A stretch of 64,000 bases of DNA from Micractinium sp. NFX-FRZ (lineage: Eukaryota > Chlorophyta > Trebouxiophyceae > Chlorellales > Chlorellaceae). Position numbers and translations under genes: made by a program. This document shows, in pieces, positions 1 to 12,400 of this stretch. The stretch covers positions 62,001 through 126,000 of the forward strand of contig JAPTJF010000112.1 of the NCBI GenBank assembly GCA_029339195.1, given 5' to 3'. The notes below the pieces were generated by a model that saw only the letters and a list, made by a program, of their open reading frames with translations, made no database searches and had not been told where the DNA came from. The first letter of the stretch is position 1; every line of letters starts with the position of its first letter.

Positions 1-1206
1 CATGAAATGGCAGGACCCCTCACCAGCTCATCACCCCCCTCAATCTTTCGGCCAGTTTGCTTCGACAAACAGGCAGCCCCCACCATTAAATTTGTTGGCA
101 TCATCACATCAAACCTCGTCAGCCCACCTCCGTTTGCCTTCGCTTCCCAGACCCAAAAAATCCACACCCGGTTGGTCACGCCTGGTTGCAGCACGGGCTG
201 CACCGCCATGCGCCTCCCTCCTCCTGCCCCATTCCCTCTCATCGCGCCAGCCCAGCCAGCAACAGCCTCACTTTGTTTGTCACCACGTCTGGCTGCAGCA
301 CCGACTGCGCCAGCAGCGTGGTACGGAAGAGCAGCTTGCCGATACCGCCACGGAAGCGGCCGCCGGCGGGCTGCCCGCTCTGCCCCCTGCCGGCGGACAC
401 GTAGGCAACATTGTAGTTGCCAAAGATGAGGGGGTCCTGCAGCGGGCGCTGCGCCTGCGGGGAGTACAGGGCAGGCGGCGGGCGGGCGGGGGCGTTGGGG
501 CGGGGTATGGACGGGCAGTTGGGTCTCAACATACTGTACTAGCCGTACAGCAAGCCCAACAACCCGGCTGGGTGGTCGCACCCGTGTCTCTCCAATCTCG
601 CCCAGCTCCTGCAGCCAGCCGTCCACTTGCTGGCGTGCTTCTGCCGTCACCTTGTCGCCGCCGTCTGCACATGCAGGCGGCGGGAGGGTGGCCAGGATGT
701 GGGGCGGCGCCTGGGGAGGCCTTTGCAAAGCTGCCTGGCACAGCAGCTTGTGCACGCTCTGAGCAATCGCTTAACCAGCAACAACTCCCCCCCTGCTGAG
801 AAGCTTCTCCACCGGCCTGCACTACAAAAGCTCAAGCCCGCACTTACCGCTGTCCTTGATGGCTGCCAGCACCTTGTCCACGAGCTCATCCGCCCGTGCG
901 CTGCCTACATCACCTGCACGAGCACAAGCAGCAGGCGTGGGTCAAAAGCTGCGCCAGCGAGGGAGGTCAGCCATGGCAAGGCGGGCGGCCGGCAACGCTA
1001 CCTGTCGCAGGCGCCGCGTCGGCGGCGGCGGTGTTGGGGCGCCGAAGGAGCTGCCTGGCGGGGAGCAGCCTGGCGCGTCCTGCGAGCGTGGCATTGCCGG
1101 GGGCCGCCTTGGCGAGCCGGCAGGACCGCCCGTGGGCAGCTGGAAGCGTCTGCCGCTCTTGTGGGAGCGGCTGGCAACGGGGGGTGGTTGCGGCTAGGAG
1201 GCCCAT
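1..1206 (-). CDS. Plastid-lipid-associated protein (PAP/fibrillin family), 3' end cut by window edge
   Basis: Fibrillins are plastid lipocalin-like proteins that bind lipids or prenylquinones in plastoglobules and thylakoids. Four exons were read on the minus strand: 1206-1002, 913-848, 664-582 and 454-272, with GTAGCG, GTAAGT, GTGCGA and GTGAGG donors and consistent phases. Exon 1 encodes about 68 residues rich in Arg, Ala and Pro without acids at the start, typical of a plastid transit peptide. Exon 2 gives a helical segment around ADELVDKVLAAIKDS. Exon 4 holds the family signature: DPLIFGNYNVAYVS, then GQPAGGRFRG and SVLQPDVVTNK. About 179 residues are present; the rest of the barrel lies beyond base 1. 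The ATG at 1206 is the first in frame before the transit peptide. The family is clear; which fibrillin subgroup it belongs to is not. Confidence 0.8.
160..207 (-). repeat. Degenerate copy of fibrillin exon 4 3' end plus splice donor
   Basis: On the minus strand this intronic stretch reads VLQPGVTNRV and then GTGTGG. It matches the end of exon 4 (266-311), which reads VLQPDVVTNK followed by GTGAGG. The match covers about 45 bases with a 3-base gap and keeps a GT at the donor position. It lies about 100 bases downstream of the real exon end, inside the next intron. Confidence 0.6.
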
Positions 1207-1341
1207 TCTGTCAGGCCCAGACCTTTACTGGGCAATCGCACAACAGCGCATTGCGCTTGCTGTGAGCCCTGGCCATCTGATGGCCCGCTCAGCACGCAGC
1301 ACGTTCTTCCCGATTGTTACCGACCCTCAGGCGTTCCAATA

Positions 1342-3680
1342 TTGCATCCGATCAAACATGCAACTGGCTGCGCGCGCCCCTGGGCATGTACCCGCCAAGC
1401 GGCCGGGAGCCGCAGTCGAGCCGCTCCCCAAGCAGCTGCACGCCACTGCAGCTCCCTCCCAACCTCGAAGAGGGCGTGTGCTGCACATGCAAACGCATGC
1501 AGGTGCGTTGGGCGGCTACTGAGCAGCCTGGCTACTTCTGCCGCTGCCGCCGCTCCTGCTGCCGCCGCCGGTCGGGGGCCCAACCCATCCCCAGTACAGG
1601 AGTTTATGCTGCACTTGTCATGGTTACCCTGTGAGAGCACGGGGCATAAAACTGCAACTGACACGACCATGCTTCAATACCTCGCTCCATGGTGGTCGTG
1701 CACGGCTGTCGCGCTTGCAGGTCCAGGCATGCCCAAATCGCAGGCGCCGCAGCGCAAGGAGAAGAAGAGCATGGGGGCCAAAATCCTGTCTGGAGTGCTG
1801 AGCCTGTCTTCAGCCCCCTACAGGCAAGGCATTCGCACCGCAGGCAGCAGGCCAGCTTTGCCACCGGCAGAGCAGCCAGCACTGCAATTGCGTCTGCCAT
1901 CGCTTTGCCCCGGCCACCGACCCTCTCATCCACTTCAGGAAGGCCTGCGGTAGCCGCACTCTACACTTTCTCTCCCCTCACCGCGGCCCTTCCACCGCCC
2001 TCCGCCCCCCTGCAGCTCTTATGTGCCAGAGCCAAAGACCTTCCTGCACCACGCCAGCGCTGACGTGAAGCAGCTGTGGACCATAGCCGTGCTGCTCATC
2101 ATGGCACGCGCATCGCCAACAGTGCGGCTGGGCATCGTGGCAGTGCTGGTGGGCGTGAGCATGGCGGCGCTGCCCCAGCGGATGTGGCGCCCTCAGCTGG
2201 CGCGGCTGGGCGGCCTGTGTGCTTTCCTCTTCTTCCTTACACTCATTGGTAAGAGTGGAGGGGGTGAGGGAAGCGGGGCGCAAAGCTGAGCTAGTCGATG
2301 TGTGTATGTATGTATGTGTAAGGGTTGCGATTGCTGCATGTGGATGACAGATGGGTGGTGACAGCCGGGGCATTGAGCCGCGTTTGAGTCCAGAAGGCAG
2401 GCAGAAAGGCAGCTGCTGATGCGCCGGCATGCTCACAGAAAGTGTGGCACGAGAAAAGCTCTGCTCCTGCAGTCGGTGTTTTCTGTGGGTATGAAGCCTT
2501 CCCGAGCCAGCTGCCTCCCGCCCAGCCATACACCTCTTCCTACCAACAAAGCCACTCTCGCCCACTGCCTCTCACCCCCTTCCTCTCGCCCCCAGGCGCC
2601 GAAGGTGTGCCGCCCGTTCTCAGCGACCGCACGCTGCCCGCCGCCGCTGCTGCCGCCGCGTCGCAAGCTGCTCCAGCAGCCGCAGGCGGGGCAGCCGCAA
2701 CAGCAGCAGGGACGGCAGCAGCAGGGGCGGCAGCAGCGGCGGCAGCAGCATCAGAGCTGCCCGCCAGCATGGCAACGCTAGGGGCCCCGCCGTACCGCTA
2801 CGTCCTCTTCCACTTCTGGTTCATCACCATCACAAAGCGCAGCCTGAACCTGGCCATAGCACTCACCGGGCTGACGTTTGCGGCGCTCCAATCCGCCAGC
2901 CTGTGCCTGGTGACGACCCCGCCCGAGGCCATGGCGACGGCAGTGGGGCGTGCGCTGCGCCCGCTGGGCCTGCTGGGCCTGCCCGTCAAGGAGCTGGTGC
3001 TCACAATGCTGCTGGCGCTGCGCTTCATGGCGACGGTGGGTTGGGCATTTGGAGGGTGGCTGTCAGGAGGGCAGTTGGCAGGAAGGGTTATGGTCTGGTG
3101 CTGCCTGGCGGCTGTGTGCACTAGGCACAAGCTGGGAGGTGGTTGGGCAGGGCAAACGGTCATCAGAACTGCCAGCGTGTGCCAGGGTATGATGGGGGCC
3201 CCAGCAACACATCACAGCCGTGTGGTCCCCTCCTCACCCGCCTGCACGCCGTTCCGTGCGCCGTGCTGTTTGGCTCTTCCCAGCGCAACCTCCGCGCCCC
3301 TCGACCCGCCGCCGTGTGCTGTGCTGTGCTGTGCTGTGCCACGCGCTGTGTGCCCCCCATGCCTTCAGGTGTTTGAGGAGGCCCGCAACTTGTGCCTGGG
3401 CCTGGCATCTCGAGGCATCGATTGGCAGCAGCAGGGGCTGCGCGGCACGCTTGCCATTACCGTGGGGCTCGGATCCCGCCTCTTCTCTAACCTCATGGCT
3501 CGGTGCGACAGCATAGCAGTGGCAATGACCGCCCGAGGGTTCCAGGGCCCGCAGCAGCACGACCTGCGGGATGCAACGGCGCCGCTGCCCCCGCGCAAGC
3601 GGGCGCTGCGGCTGGCGGCCGATGCTGGCGTGCTGCTGCTGCTGGCGGCGCTGGCGGGGGCGGCCTACACATTTGTCTGA
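1342..3680 (+). CDS. ABCI12: Plastid EcfT-like transmembrane protein ABCI12
   Basis: This is the plant/algal homologue of the transmembrane coupling subunit of energy-coupling-factor (CbiQ/EcfT) transporters, expected in the plastid envelope. The confident exons are about 1722-1823, 2016-2248, 2596-3035 and 3369-3680. They encode the conserved YVPEPKTFLHHASADVKQLW segment, several hydrophobic helices, and the two EcfT coupling motifs LGLASRGIDW and VAMTARGFQG in the last exon, followed by a terminal helix. The first intron has a GC donor (CAG/GCAAGG at 1824); only that junction joins PYSS to YVPEP in frame. Exon 3 carries an Ala-rich insert of about 40 residues before the next helix. The transit-peptide exon and start are uncertain: 1342 is the first ATG of an open frame that runs into the 1722 region. 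The downstream structure is secure. Confidence 0.82.
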
Positions 3681-4123
3681 CAGTGCATTCGGTGAACCCC
3701 ACTGCATTTTCGACTTTGAAATTGCTGTGTAGCTCCATTACGTCACGCACGCCGGAAGGAGTCTCCAGGAGCGTGGAACTGTGAGGAGAGAGAGAGGGCA
3801 ACATAGCCAGGTGGCGGGGGTGGTCGGCGGAGGCGTCTGGGACACTCCCCTCCAGAATCCGGCCCAGAACCACTTAAGCGCATTGGATTGCTACACCGAT
3901 TGCAGAACAGCCCAGAGGGCCCGCAATTGAAAGCAGAAACGGGGGCTAGCTCACCTCGGTCAATCCAGCCTGTCACAGGACCGAAACGAGATGAGTCGAG
4001 TCTGACACCTTCGCCAGTGTTTCCTGGCCCGATCGCACCGCTTTCGTTCACTTCCTCTCGCCGACTGAGCCTGCACTGCGCCCAGGCGCTGAGCAAAGCC
4101 AGGCGCCGGCCTGGCCTGCTCAG
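3681..4123. other. Intergenic: 3' flank of ABCI12 and promoter of SnRK2-A
   Basis: About 440 bases between two co-oriented genes. I see no coding exon, RNA gene or clear promoter motif. An AG run (GGAGAGAGAGAGGG) lies near 3783. Confidence 0.5.
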
Positions 4124-7100
4124 TATGCAGCAGCAGAAGCCAGAGCCTCTCACAGGGCATGCAAAATACCAGAAGGTGAGCCCACATCGCCCTGGCGCGC
4201 CTGAATGCCCCATTCGGGCGCTGCACAGAGCCCTCGTTGTGTGGGGTGCCGGGACGCTGCCTTGGGCTGCATCTCTATGCTCGGGTAGCGCCCCGCCCCG
4301 GCGTAGGGGCTCCGGGCGCTCCAGACCGCTCAGCGATCCTCTATGCTGGGCGTGTCCTCTGTGGCCCCCACCCCTGTGCAGATCAAGGACCTCAATTCTG
4401 GGACCTTTGGGTTTGTGCAGCTAGCGCTGGACCGCACGACGGGCCGCAATGTAGCCATCAAGTTCATAGAGCGGGGAGACAAGGTGCTGCGCTGGGGCTC
4501 ACTTGGGCCTCGCCGCTGGACCACCGGCTTTGCAATGTTGGGCACTTTGGGACGATCGGTGCAGCCGCAGGAGCAGGCTGGCAGCTCGCGGCAGCGGCGC
4601 CTTGCCCGCCACCCACCCAACCCGCCTGCGCTCTCTGAACCTAGGTTTCTTGCGCCCGGCTTCTTGCCTCGCTGCTGTCGTAGGTCACCAAGTATGTGGA
4701 GCGTGAGATTGTCAACCACCGGCAGCTGGTGCACCCGCACATTGTCCAGTTCAAGGAGGTCCGGCGCTGCTGCCGCCGCTGCCGCTGCTGGGCGGAAAGG
4801 GGGCGCCTACGGGTGCCGACGATTACATGAGACGCAGCGGCACGGCTGCCCGCCAAGATACGCGGCCTGTCGGCCTGGCCTAACCGTGCCGTGCTTGATG
4901 CTTCTATGGCTGCTGCATGCCGCTGCGCCCGCCCTGCCCTGCCTCGCCAGTACTCTCGCTTCGGCTACTCTTTAACACCCCATCTGCCGATGTTCACCCA
5001 CCCTATTGCTGCCGCTGCAGGTCTTCCTCACGACGCAGCATTTGGCGATTGTGATGGAGTATGCCGCGGGTGGGGACATGTTTGAGTATGTCGTGCGCAA
5101 GGGGGGGCTGCGCGAGAGCGAGGCGCGCTGGTTCTTCCAGCAGCTCATCGTGGCCGTTGACTACATCCACAGAATGGTGGGCCCCCATTGCTTGCTTGCT
5201 GGCTCAATTGCATGTCTAGCGCTTGTCCAGCAGGCCTTGCTTGCTTGAGTGGGCATGCCAGGGTAGTAGAGGGAGGTGGGCTGCATCCAGCGCACGTTGG
5301 GTGGGCGTGGCTTGACGTGGGAGGCAACTTAGGAAGGCTTGGGAGCACGTGGAGTGCGTGGATAGGAGGTGGCCGCTGGGGTTTATGTTGGGGGCTTGGC
5401 GATTGTAGGAGCTGCTGGGGGACAGGCAGGGGGAGCGGGGTCTGCTGTCGCGATTACGGTGCCGGTTGTAGCGTAGCTGCCCCTCCTCCCCGTGCGACCA
5501 CCAGCTACTGCCTGTCTGGGGCGAGTGTGCTCCTGCGGTGTGCAGATCTTACATGCCTAATGCTACAGCAGCCTGGCCCCGCATCCCTGCCGCCCCATGC
5601 CGCCGTGCGGCTGGGGTGCCCACCCACCTTCCGCCTGCCACCCGAGGCATCCCTCCAAAGCGCACTCTGGCCTCACCAAGCTGCATGCATTCCCCACCCC
5701 TGTCTTTCCGGTGCCCGCAGGGTGTGGCCAATCGCGACATCAAGCTGGAGAACACGCTGCTGGATGGCAGCCCGCGGCCGCTGATCAAGGTGGGCCAGGG
5801 AGGGCAGGGCTGGGCTGTTGGGCCAGGGCCAGGGGCCCCTGGCGGGACGTGGCAGGAGGCAGCAGGGCTGCCAGGCAGAAGGGTCCGTGGCCTGCGGCCG
5901 CAGCGGCTGCCGCTGTGAGGCCCGCTGCCTGCTGCCTGAACACACGGGTTCCGCGCCTAGCACCCTCATTTGCCACCACCTGCTCTTCCCCTCATCCGCC
6001 GCCCGTCCATGGCTCACCTGCAGATCTGCGACTTTGGGTACAGCAAGCACGAGAAGTACCAGAGCGCGCCGGGGAGCCGGGTGGGCACCCCTGCCTACCT
6101 GGCGCCAGAGGTGATCATGACGACCAAGGGCAAGACGTACGACGGCAAGGTACGCTTGCCCCACAAATGTATTTTTTATGCCAAGGCATGGGAAAGTTGG
6201 GTGCTGTGTTGCTGGTGGTGGGCATGTGGAAGATGAGAGGGGCAGAGCCCACAGAAGCTGCCTCTCAGCCCGACCGCTTGCTTCTCGCGCACACCAGGCG
6301 CCCTGCGCTTCGCACCCTGCTATTGCCCTCTCTGCACGCTCCCGCAGCCCCAGCCTGCAGCTGTCCAGGCGGCAGCCATCTGGTTGTGCCGGCTTGTGCT
6401 GTGCCTGCTTTGCCTCCATCAACATGTGCCACACCCCCCTACCCGCACCCACTCATCCCGCACCGCAGGTGGCGGACATATGGTCGTGCGGGGTGATGCT
6501 GTACGTCATGCTGGTGGGTGCCTACCCCTTTGAGCGGCCGGAGGACAAGCACGACAACCAGAAGCTGCAGAAGATGATCCAGGTGGGGTGTGTGGGGTGG
6601 GGGTGGGGGTGGGTGGGTGGGGGCGGAGGGTTTGTGGTCACATGGCGAGTTTGGGGGTGTACAGGTGGGGCCATCAGATGAGGTGTGCGTGCGGGGTGGG
6701 TGTGGGCGGTGAGCAGGTACGCAGGCAGGCTGCCAGGCCGCCCGTGCTGCAGCCGGCTGGGCACGTGGAGTGGGCTGCCCCACCCTGGTGCAACGCCCAC
6801 TCCCTCCTTTCTTCCCAGCCGGGCCCCAACCTCACCCCCGCCTGTCCCACCCACCGCCCTCACGCAGCGGATATTGCGAGTCGAGTACGACTGGCCGGCG
6901 CATATAAAGCTGAGCCCGGAGTGCCGGGACCTGATGGCACGCATCCTGGTGGCAGGTGTGTGTGTCTGTGTGCTTTTCTCCAAACAAGAGCTGCGTACAA
7001 CATGTGGCACCTGTGCATGTGACCGGGGTGGCCGTGCGGAGGGGCTCGAGGGCGCGCAAACATCACACCTGGCGGCATGCGGGCTGGGCACCGACTGGCA

Positions 7101-8424
7101 TCGCTGGCTGCATCAGCAGCACCGCAGGTTACGGTTTACCCCCCCACTCGTACTCCTCGCCGCCTTCTCTACCGTCTCCCCCCTCCGACCCACCCTCTCA
7201 CCCTCCCCGCCGCCAGACCCCGCCAAGCGCATCACGATTCATGAGATCCAGGACCACCCGTGGTACATGAAGGACCTGCCGCCCGGGGTGAAGGAGATGA
7301 ACGACAACATGCGCATGCCGCCCGCGGGCAGCCAGGTGCGGTGGTGCTGACGGGTGTTGAGGGCAGGGGCAGCGGGGTGGAGGGATGGGGGATGAAGGAT
7401 GCCGTGCATGTGCCGCGTGCGGGCAGGCAGGGCGCGTGCAAACAAGCAAGCCTGGGCCGCCGCTGCAAGGGCTGGCTCCGGGTCAGAAAGCCAACAAGAC
7501 TGACCCCTGCAGTGGCGGCGGGGTGAGCGGCTGTAGGCCACCGAGCGGCAAGGTCTCCTGGCCGCCGCTCGCCTCCCCCTCGTTTCTTCCCTTGCCGTGC
7601 TTCCATCCTGGGCTGCTTCATGGTGTTGCTGTGGAGGTTTGTCCGTGATGGTGTGCTGCCCACACCTCCGTGCCCTTCCCTTGCCTCCCCTCGCTTGGCC
7701 CCACCTCCTCAACCCCTCCCCTGCACCACCTCCTCGACTTGCCCTTCCCCTCACCGCCCCTCCCTCCCCTGCTCCACGCCCCCTCTTCTTCATTTGCTGC
7801 CTGCAGACGGAGGCCGACATTCGGGCGGTGGTGCAGGAGGCGCAGAAGAGCAGCGCCAGCAACCCGCCGGGGTGGGAGGTGCGTGCCCCCGGGCAGAGCA
7901 TGCGTGCGCCTGCCGGCGGCACCGTGCAACTGCTCGGCCTGCCAGCTGGGCAGTCTATGCATGCCCTCGCGTGCTCACCACAGGATGGTCTGCCTTCCAT
8001 CCGATGTCTTGTGGCTACAACAACACTGTGGGTGCCGAGGCTGCGGGGAACTGCAGAAACTGGTTGAAAGCAACGCACACACACTCGACACCTGACGGGC
8101 ACCGGCGCCGCTTGACATAGCTGACTGCAGGGCGGCTACATCGACGGCACCACCACAACAACCAGGAAGCAGACGGTGCTGCATTGCCTGCCACTGACCG
8201 CGCATCAATGAGCCCCACCAACTACCATGCATGCAGGGTGATAACACTGACAACACGTTGGATGCGTAGAAACCGCGCGAGCGGTCCCTGTCCCTGCAAG
8301 TACCCGAAACTGACGTTGCATCCCAAGCGCCACTTCCACAATTCAATTGCAGGACGACTACATTGACGACACAATGGATGCGGAGAACTATGAGAGCTCC
8401 TTTGACGAGTGGGGAGCCAGCTAG
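4124..8424 (+). CDS. SnRK2-type serine/threonine kinase A
   Basis: Green-lineage SnRK2 kinases act in osmotic, ABA-like and nutrient stress signalling. Eleven exons: 4124-4175, 4382-4483, 4684-4758, 5021-5176, 5721-5789, 6024-6149, 6469-6582, 6868-6955, 7217-7335, 7807-7878 and 8353-8424. They total 1044 bases and encode 347 residues, the usual SnRK2 length. Visible motifs are a loose P-loop (LNSGTFGFV), catalytic Lys in VAIKFIERG, alpha-C Glu in YVEREI, catalytic loop [13 protein letters not shown] (Asn replaces the HRD His), CDFGYSK, and [11 protein letters not shown] with APE intact. The tail is acidic, ending [20 protein letters not shown], as in the SnRK2 C-terminal box. Its neighbour at 9479 is a tandem paralogue with exons of identical length (69 and 126 bases). 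Two decayed copies of the last exon lie in the final intron. Confidence 0.92.
8123..8153 (+). repeat. Degenerate copy 1 of SnRK2-A last-exon acceptor
   Basis: TGCAG followed by a GGYIDGT-coding stretch mirrors the true acceptor and DDYIDDT start of the last exon at 8348-8378, with about 80% identity over 28 bases. It lies in the last intron, about 220 bases upstream of the real exon. Confidence 0.55.
8233..8272 (+). repeat. Degenerate copy 2 of SnRK2-A last-exon acceptor
   Basis: GCAGG, then a stretch matching 8349-8388 with about 80% identity, including the shared TGGATGCG core. In the reading frame of the real exon the GAG codon after GCG is a TAG stop, so inclusion would truncate the acidic tail. 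Confidence 0.65.
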
Positions 8425-9478
8425 CCGGGCACATCCTTATGGCCCATGTGCACGCTGATGGCCTGAGCCACATGCGCGCGCTGTTGCCGCCCCCAGCGGT
8501 TTCGGCATGCTGTTTCGGCCCCTGCCGGCGCGCGCCTCCGGCTCGCACTGCTCCCCAGCGCCTCTCTCGCTTGATTGATTGACTGACCGTGTGAAGTTGC
8601 ACCTCGCTCTGACTCGCTCCCCTCTCGCTGTCGTCGCCGCCCCGCGCAGCCGCCTCAGCCTCCTCTGTGCGCCTGCCCTTGCTCGTCCTCCCGCTCCCGC
8701 TTGCTTTGCCGCCCTTTTGTTCGCTGCCCGCTTCCCACCCCCTGCTCACTCTTTTGTTCACCCTCTGCCCAACCCTCCCTCCTTCCTGGCCGGCGGCCTC
8801 AGCTGGTTCAGCGCTGGCCCATCTTCTTGGCGCTATGCCGCCGCTGCCTCCCCCTCCTGCCCCTTCCCTGTTCGCCCTGCCTCCCGCTGCCTAGCCAGCC
8901 CCCTGTACCTGTCCTCCCCTCTCCTTTCCTCATCAGCGGTGCCCCCTGCCTCTGCCCCCCATCCGATCCCATTTCCTTCTCGGTGTGGGCACCATTCAAT
9001 CAAATCCCTGTACCTTCCACAGAACGCTGTCCCATGACCGTTTGCCGTGCTCAGATGTAACCCCGGCACCTTTCTGACGTCAAGGCAGCACAGCACCCAG
9101 CGGGGGTGGCGCTGTCGTGTGCACACGTGCAAGGTGCCTGGTGTGCTGCCGGCTGCTGTTTGGTCTCATTGATGGCATGCAGAGGGCCTCCAAGTGAGAT
9201 GGGCGCCTTAAGAGGTCATCAGGTGCAGTAGACTGGAGCCTACATTGTCGGGCCCACGCAGGCCGCAGGACCGGTCGTCGAGGGGGGCGCCACGTCACCC
9301 GGCCCACCTGGTGCTCAGGTGCTCAGGTTGTGGAAATGAGCTGGCAGGCTGACAGTTGCATGGTTGTACATCTTGCCCAGCCCGGCATTTAAGAGGCGCT
9401 CATTCTCACCACGTGCTCCAAGCCCTGCGGCCCTCGCTTGAGCGCGCCGGCAGCGCGGGAGGCGTGCCAACCCGCAAT
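8425..9478. other. Intergenic spacer between tandem kinase genes
   Basis: About 1.05 kb of C/T-rich sequence (roughly 8530-8990) followed by mixed sequence. Open frames in it are Pro/Ser/Leu-rich and show no domain or splice logic. It probably contains the 3' UTR of kinase A and the promoter and 5' UTR of kinase B. Confidence 0.5.
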
Positions 9479-12400
9479 ATGAAGAACGCGCAGCCGCCAG
9501 GAGGGGCCCAGCAACAACAGCAGCAGGCGGACACAGCGCGCAGGTCAGTGTGGCCGTGCCCCACCCTATGCAGCTTTACGAGGCGCTGCAAACCCGTGGT
9601 AGCAGCAGAGAAAGTGCCAAGGCCTTGCGCCAGCTTGAGCACTGCTGGAGGGCCCAGAAGCGGTAGCAACAGCGGTGGGTGGCGGGCACTGCTGTGGGGA
9701 GGCCGGTGCGCCCCCTCCAGTGCCCAGGCCATCTCAAGGCTGCTCTTGGCACCGTGCCCCTCACATACTCTGTACTACCAGCACCAGCCTCCCGCCGCCT
9801 CTTCTTGCTGCCAGGGCGCCCCACGCACCTCCCGCCGGCCTGCCTCCCCGCCCTGGCCCCTGCGCGCTGGTCCCGCCCTCCACCCCTCGCTGCCCCGGCC
9901 CTTGAAGGGACCCTTTTCCACCGCGTCACCACCCCCGGCCGGCGCACCCTCCCCTGTCCCGCAGCTCCATCAACTCGGCCGGGGAGCTCGAAGGCGACTT
10001 TTTGGAAGGGCACCCACGGTACACGCAGGTGCGGCCCTCGTGCACCCACAAACCCCGAACTCCCGTAGCGCTCGGCGGCGGCCTCCCACGCGGCGGCAGC
10101 AGGGGGGCGGCGGGAGGCCCCGTGCCAGCGTGCCAGTCCTCCCTCCTGGGGGCGCTGCCAGGGTCCGCGGGCAGGGCTGGCCTCCACGGGTGGCGTCTGC
10201 GCCTCGTGCAACCAGGGGCAAGCCAGTTGCGGCGCTCCGCCCTCTGCCCCGTTAGCAGCGACTTCCTGCTCTCACCGCTGGTGCTCCCTCGCCGCCGCAG
10301 ATCCGCTACCTGAACCGCGGCGCCTATGGCTTTGTGATCCTGGCGGCCGATGCTGCCACGGGGGAGGAGGTGGCGCTCAAGTTCATCCGGCGGGGGCCGG
10401 CGCACATCACCAAATATGTGGACCGGGAGGTGAGGCTGGCCGGCCGTGGGTTGGGCACGCGTTTGTGCTTCGGTGGGTCGAGAGTCGTTGCGGGGACGGC
10501 ATGCTGCAACCAACACAGTTGTGTGCCTGAAGCTTGGTATGTGTGGGGACCGGGAGGCGAGGCGGGCCGGGGCGCTGGGCAGGGCAGGGGTGCCAGCAGG
10601 GCCGCCAGCGGCACAGGCCGCTCCTGTTTGCCCGCACCAAGCAAGCGCGGCTGCGCCACCCCACATTATCGCCTTGCACGAGGTATCCCTCCTCACCCAG
10701 AGCACTCCAGACTATTGAAACCGGTTCTGCCTTCCGTGCCCTCCCCTCCCCCCCACCCCCCGTGGCGCAGATTGCCAACCACATGCGGCTGCGCCACCCC
10801 CACATCATCGCCCTGCACGAGGTGTTCCTCACCAAGAGCCACCTGGTGCTGGCCATGGAGTATGCAGCCGGGGGGGACTTGTTCCGCTACGTCTCCACCC
10901 GCCGGGGGCTGCCCGAGGACGAGGCCCGCTGGTTCTTCCAGCAGCTCATGGTGGCCGTGGACTACTGCCACAGAATGGTGGGCACTGGTGGAATGGGTGT
11001 GCGTATGTGTGTGTGTGTGTGTGTTTGTGTGCGCGTGTGAGTAGAGGAACAGGGGAGGGTGCGCGCTGGTTGTTCCAACAGCTGATGGGAATGGTGGGCG
11101 CTCATGCAATGGGTGTGGCTGTGCGTCTAGTCTAGTTGAGTCTGTACAGCTTACCACCGTTGGGCAGTTGTGGCTGTGCGTGTGGGGGGCTGTGCAGGAG
11201 CAGGGCAAGGATGCATGCTGGGACGTACTGCACAGAGGCACGAAGCGGCTACTTTGCAGCGGAGCGCAGCGCGCGGCACAGCATCCTCGCTGCAGCATTC
11301 GCGCTGGTGCGAGCCAGCAGGCAGGGGCATGCGTCAGCATGTCTGGCCCAGTCTAAATGCGGGGCAGCAGTACGAGCACACCGGGATAAAACGCTGCTGT
11401 GGGCCCGCTGCTGCAGGGCGTGACGAGTCGCGACATCAAGCTGGAGAACACGCTGCTGGATGGCGGGCAGTGGCCGCTGATCAAGGTGGGCCAGGGGGGG
11501 CAGGGCCTGCTGCCGGCATCAGCAAGAGGTGTTGGTGCGGGGGCGCCCGAATGCCGCCACCCCGGCATGTGCTTTCCCATCCTGGGCGTGTTCTCCGCAT
11601 GCCGCCTGTGCGGTCTTGTTACAGACAGGAACCCTTGCAATGTGCCCTCTCTGGTCCCACCCCTACCCTCTGTGGCGGCCAGCTTTGGGTGCATTGCAAG
11701 CTACAAAGCTGAACAAGACAGCTTGCCTGCCCACCCCCTGCACGCACTCTGCAGCTGGCTGACTTTGGGTTCAGCAAAGATCCCAAGCAGCAGAGCGAGG
11801 CCAAGACGCGGGTGGGCACCCCCGCCTACCTGGCGCCAGAGGTGATTGCCGCGCAGCCCGGCAAGAGCTATAACGCAGAGGTGAGGCGGGGGGAGGGGGA
11901 GGGCGGGGGGTGCGGCCGATGCACGCTTGGGCCTGCGCTTCTGGAGGCGTGGGGGTGGACTCGGGCGGGGCGGTTGGTGTGCAGCCCGACATGAGGGAAA
12001 GGCAAGAGGCGCGGCAGCAGCATCGTCGTTGCATGGCACCTCTGTGCCTGCCTGCCTGCCTGTTTGCCGGTCCGGCCGGGGTCCCACACTTCAGCTTGCC
12101 TCCAACCCCCTTCTCCCGCCTGCCGCCCCGCATGCAGAAAGTGGACATCTGGTCGTGCGGCGTGCTGCTGTATGTCATGGTGGTGGGGCGGTACCCCTTT
12201 GGGTGAGCGGGGCTGCCGACAGCAGGCGCTGCTGTCGCTGCTGCTCACATCCCCGGTGGGGCAGCCGGTCCACCTGCTGCGCCTGCGCAGGCGTGCATGC
12301 CATGCCGCTCGAGTGCGCGCCAGCAGCCTGTGTGTTTGTGAACCAAGCGCTCTGTCTTGCTGCAGATCAGTGCATGCTGCCACCGGGGGCTCGTCCCGTC

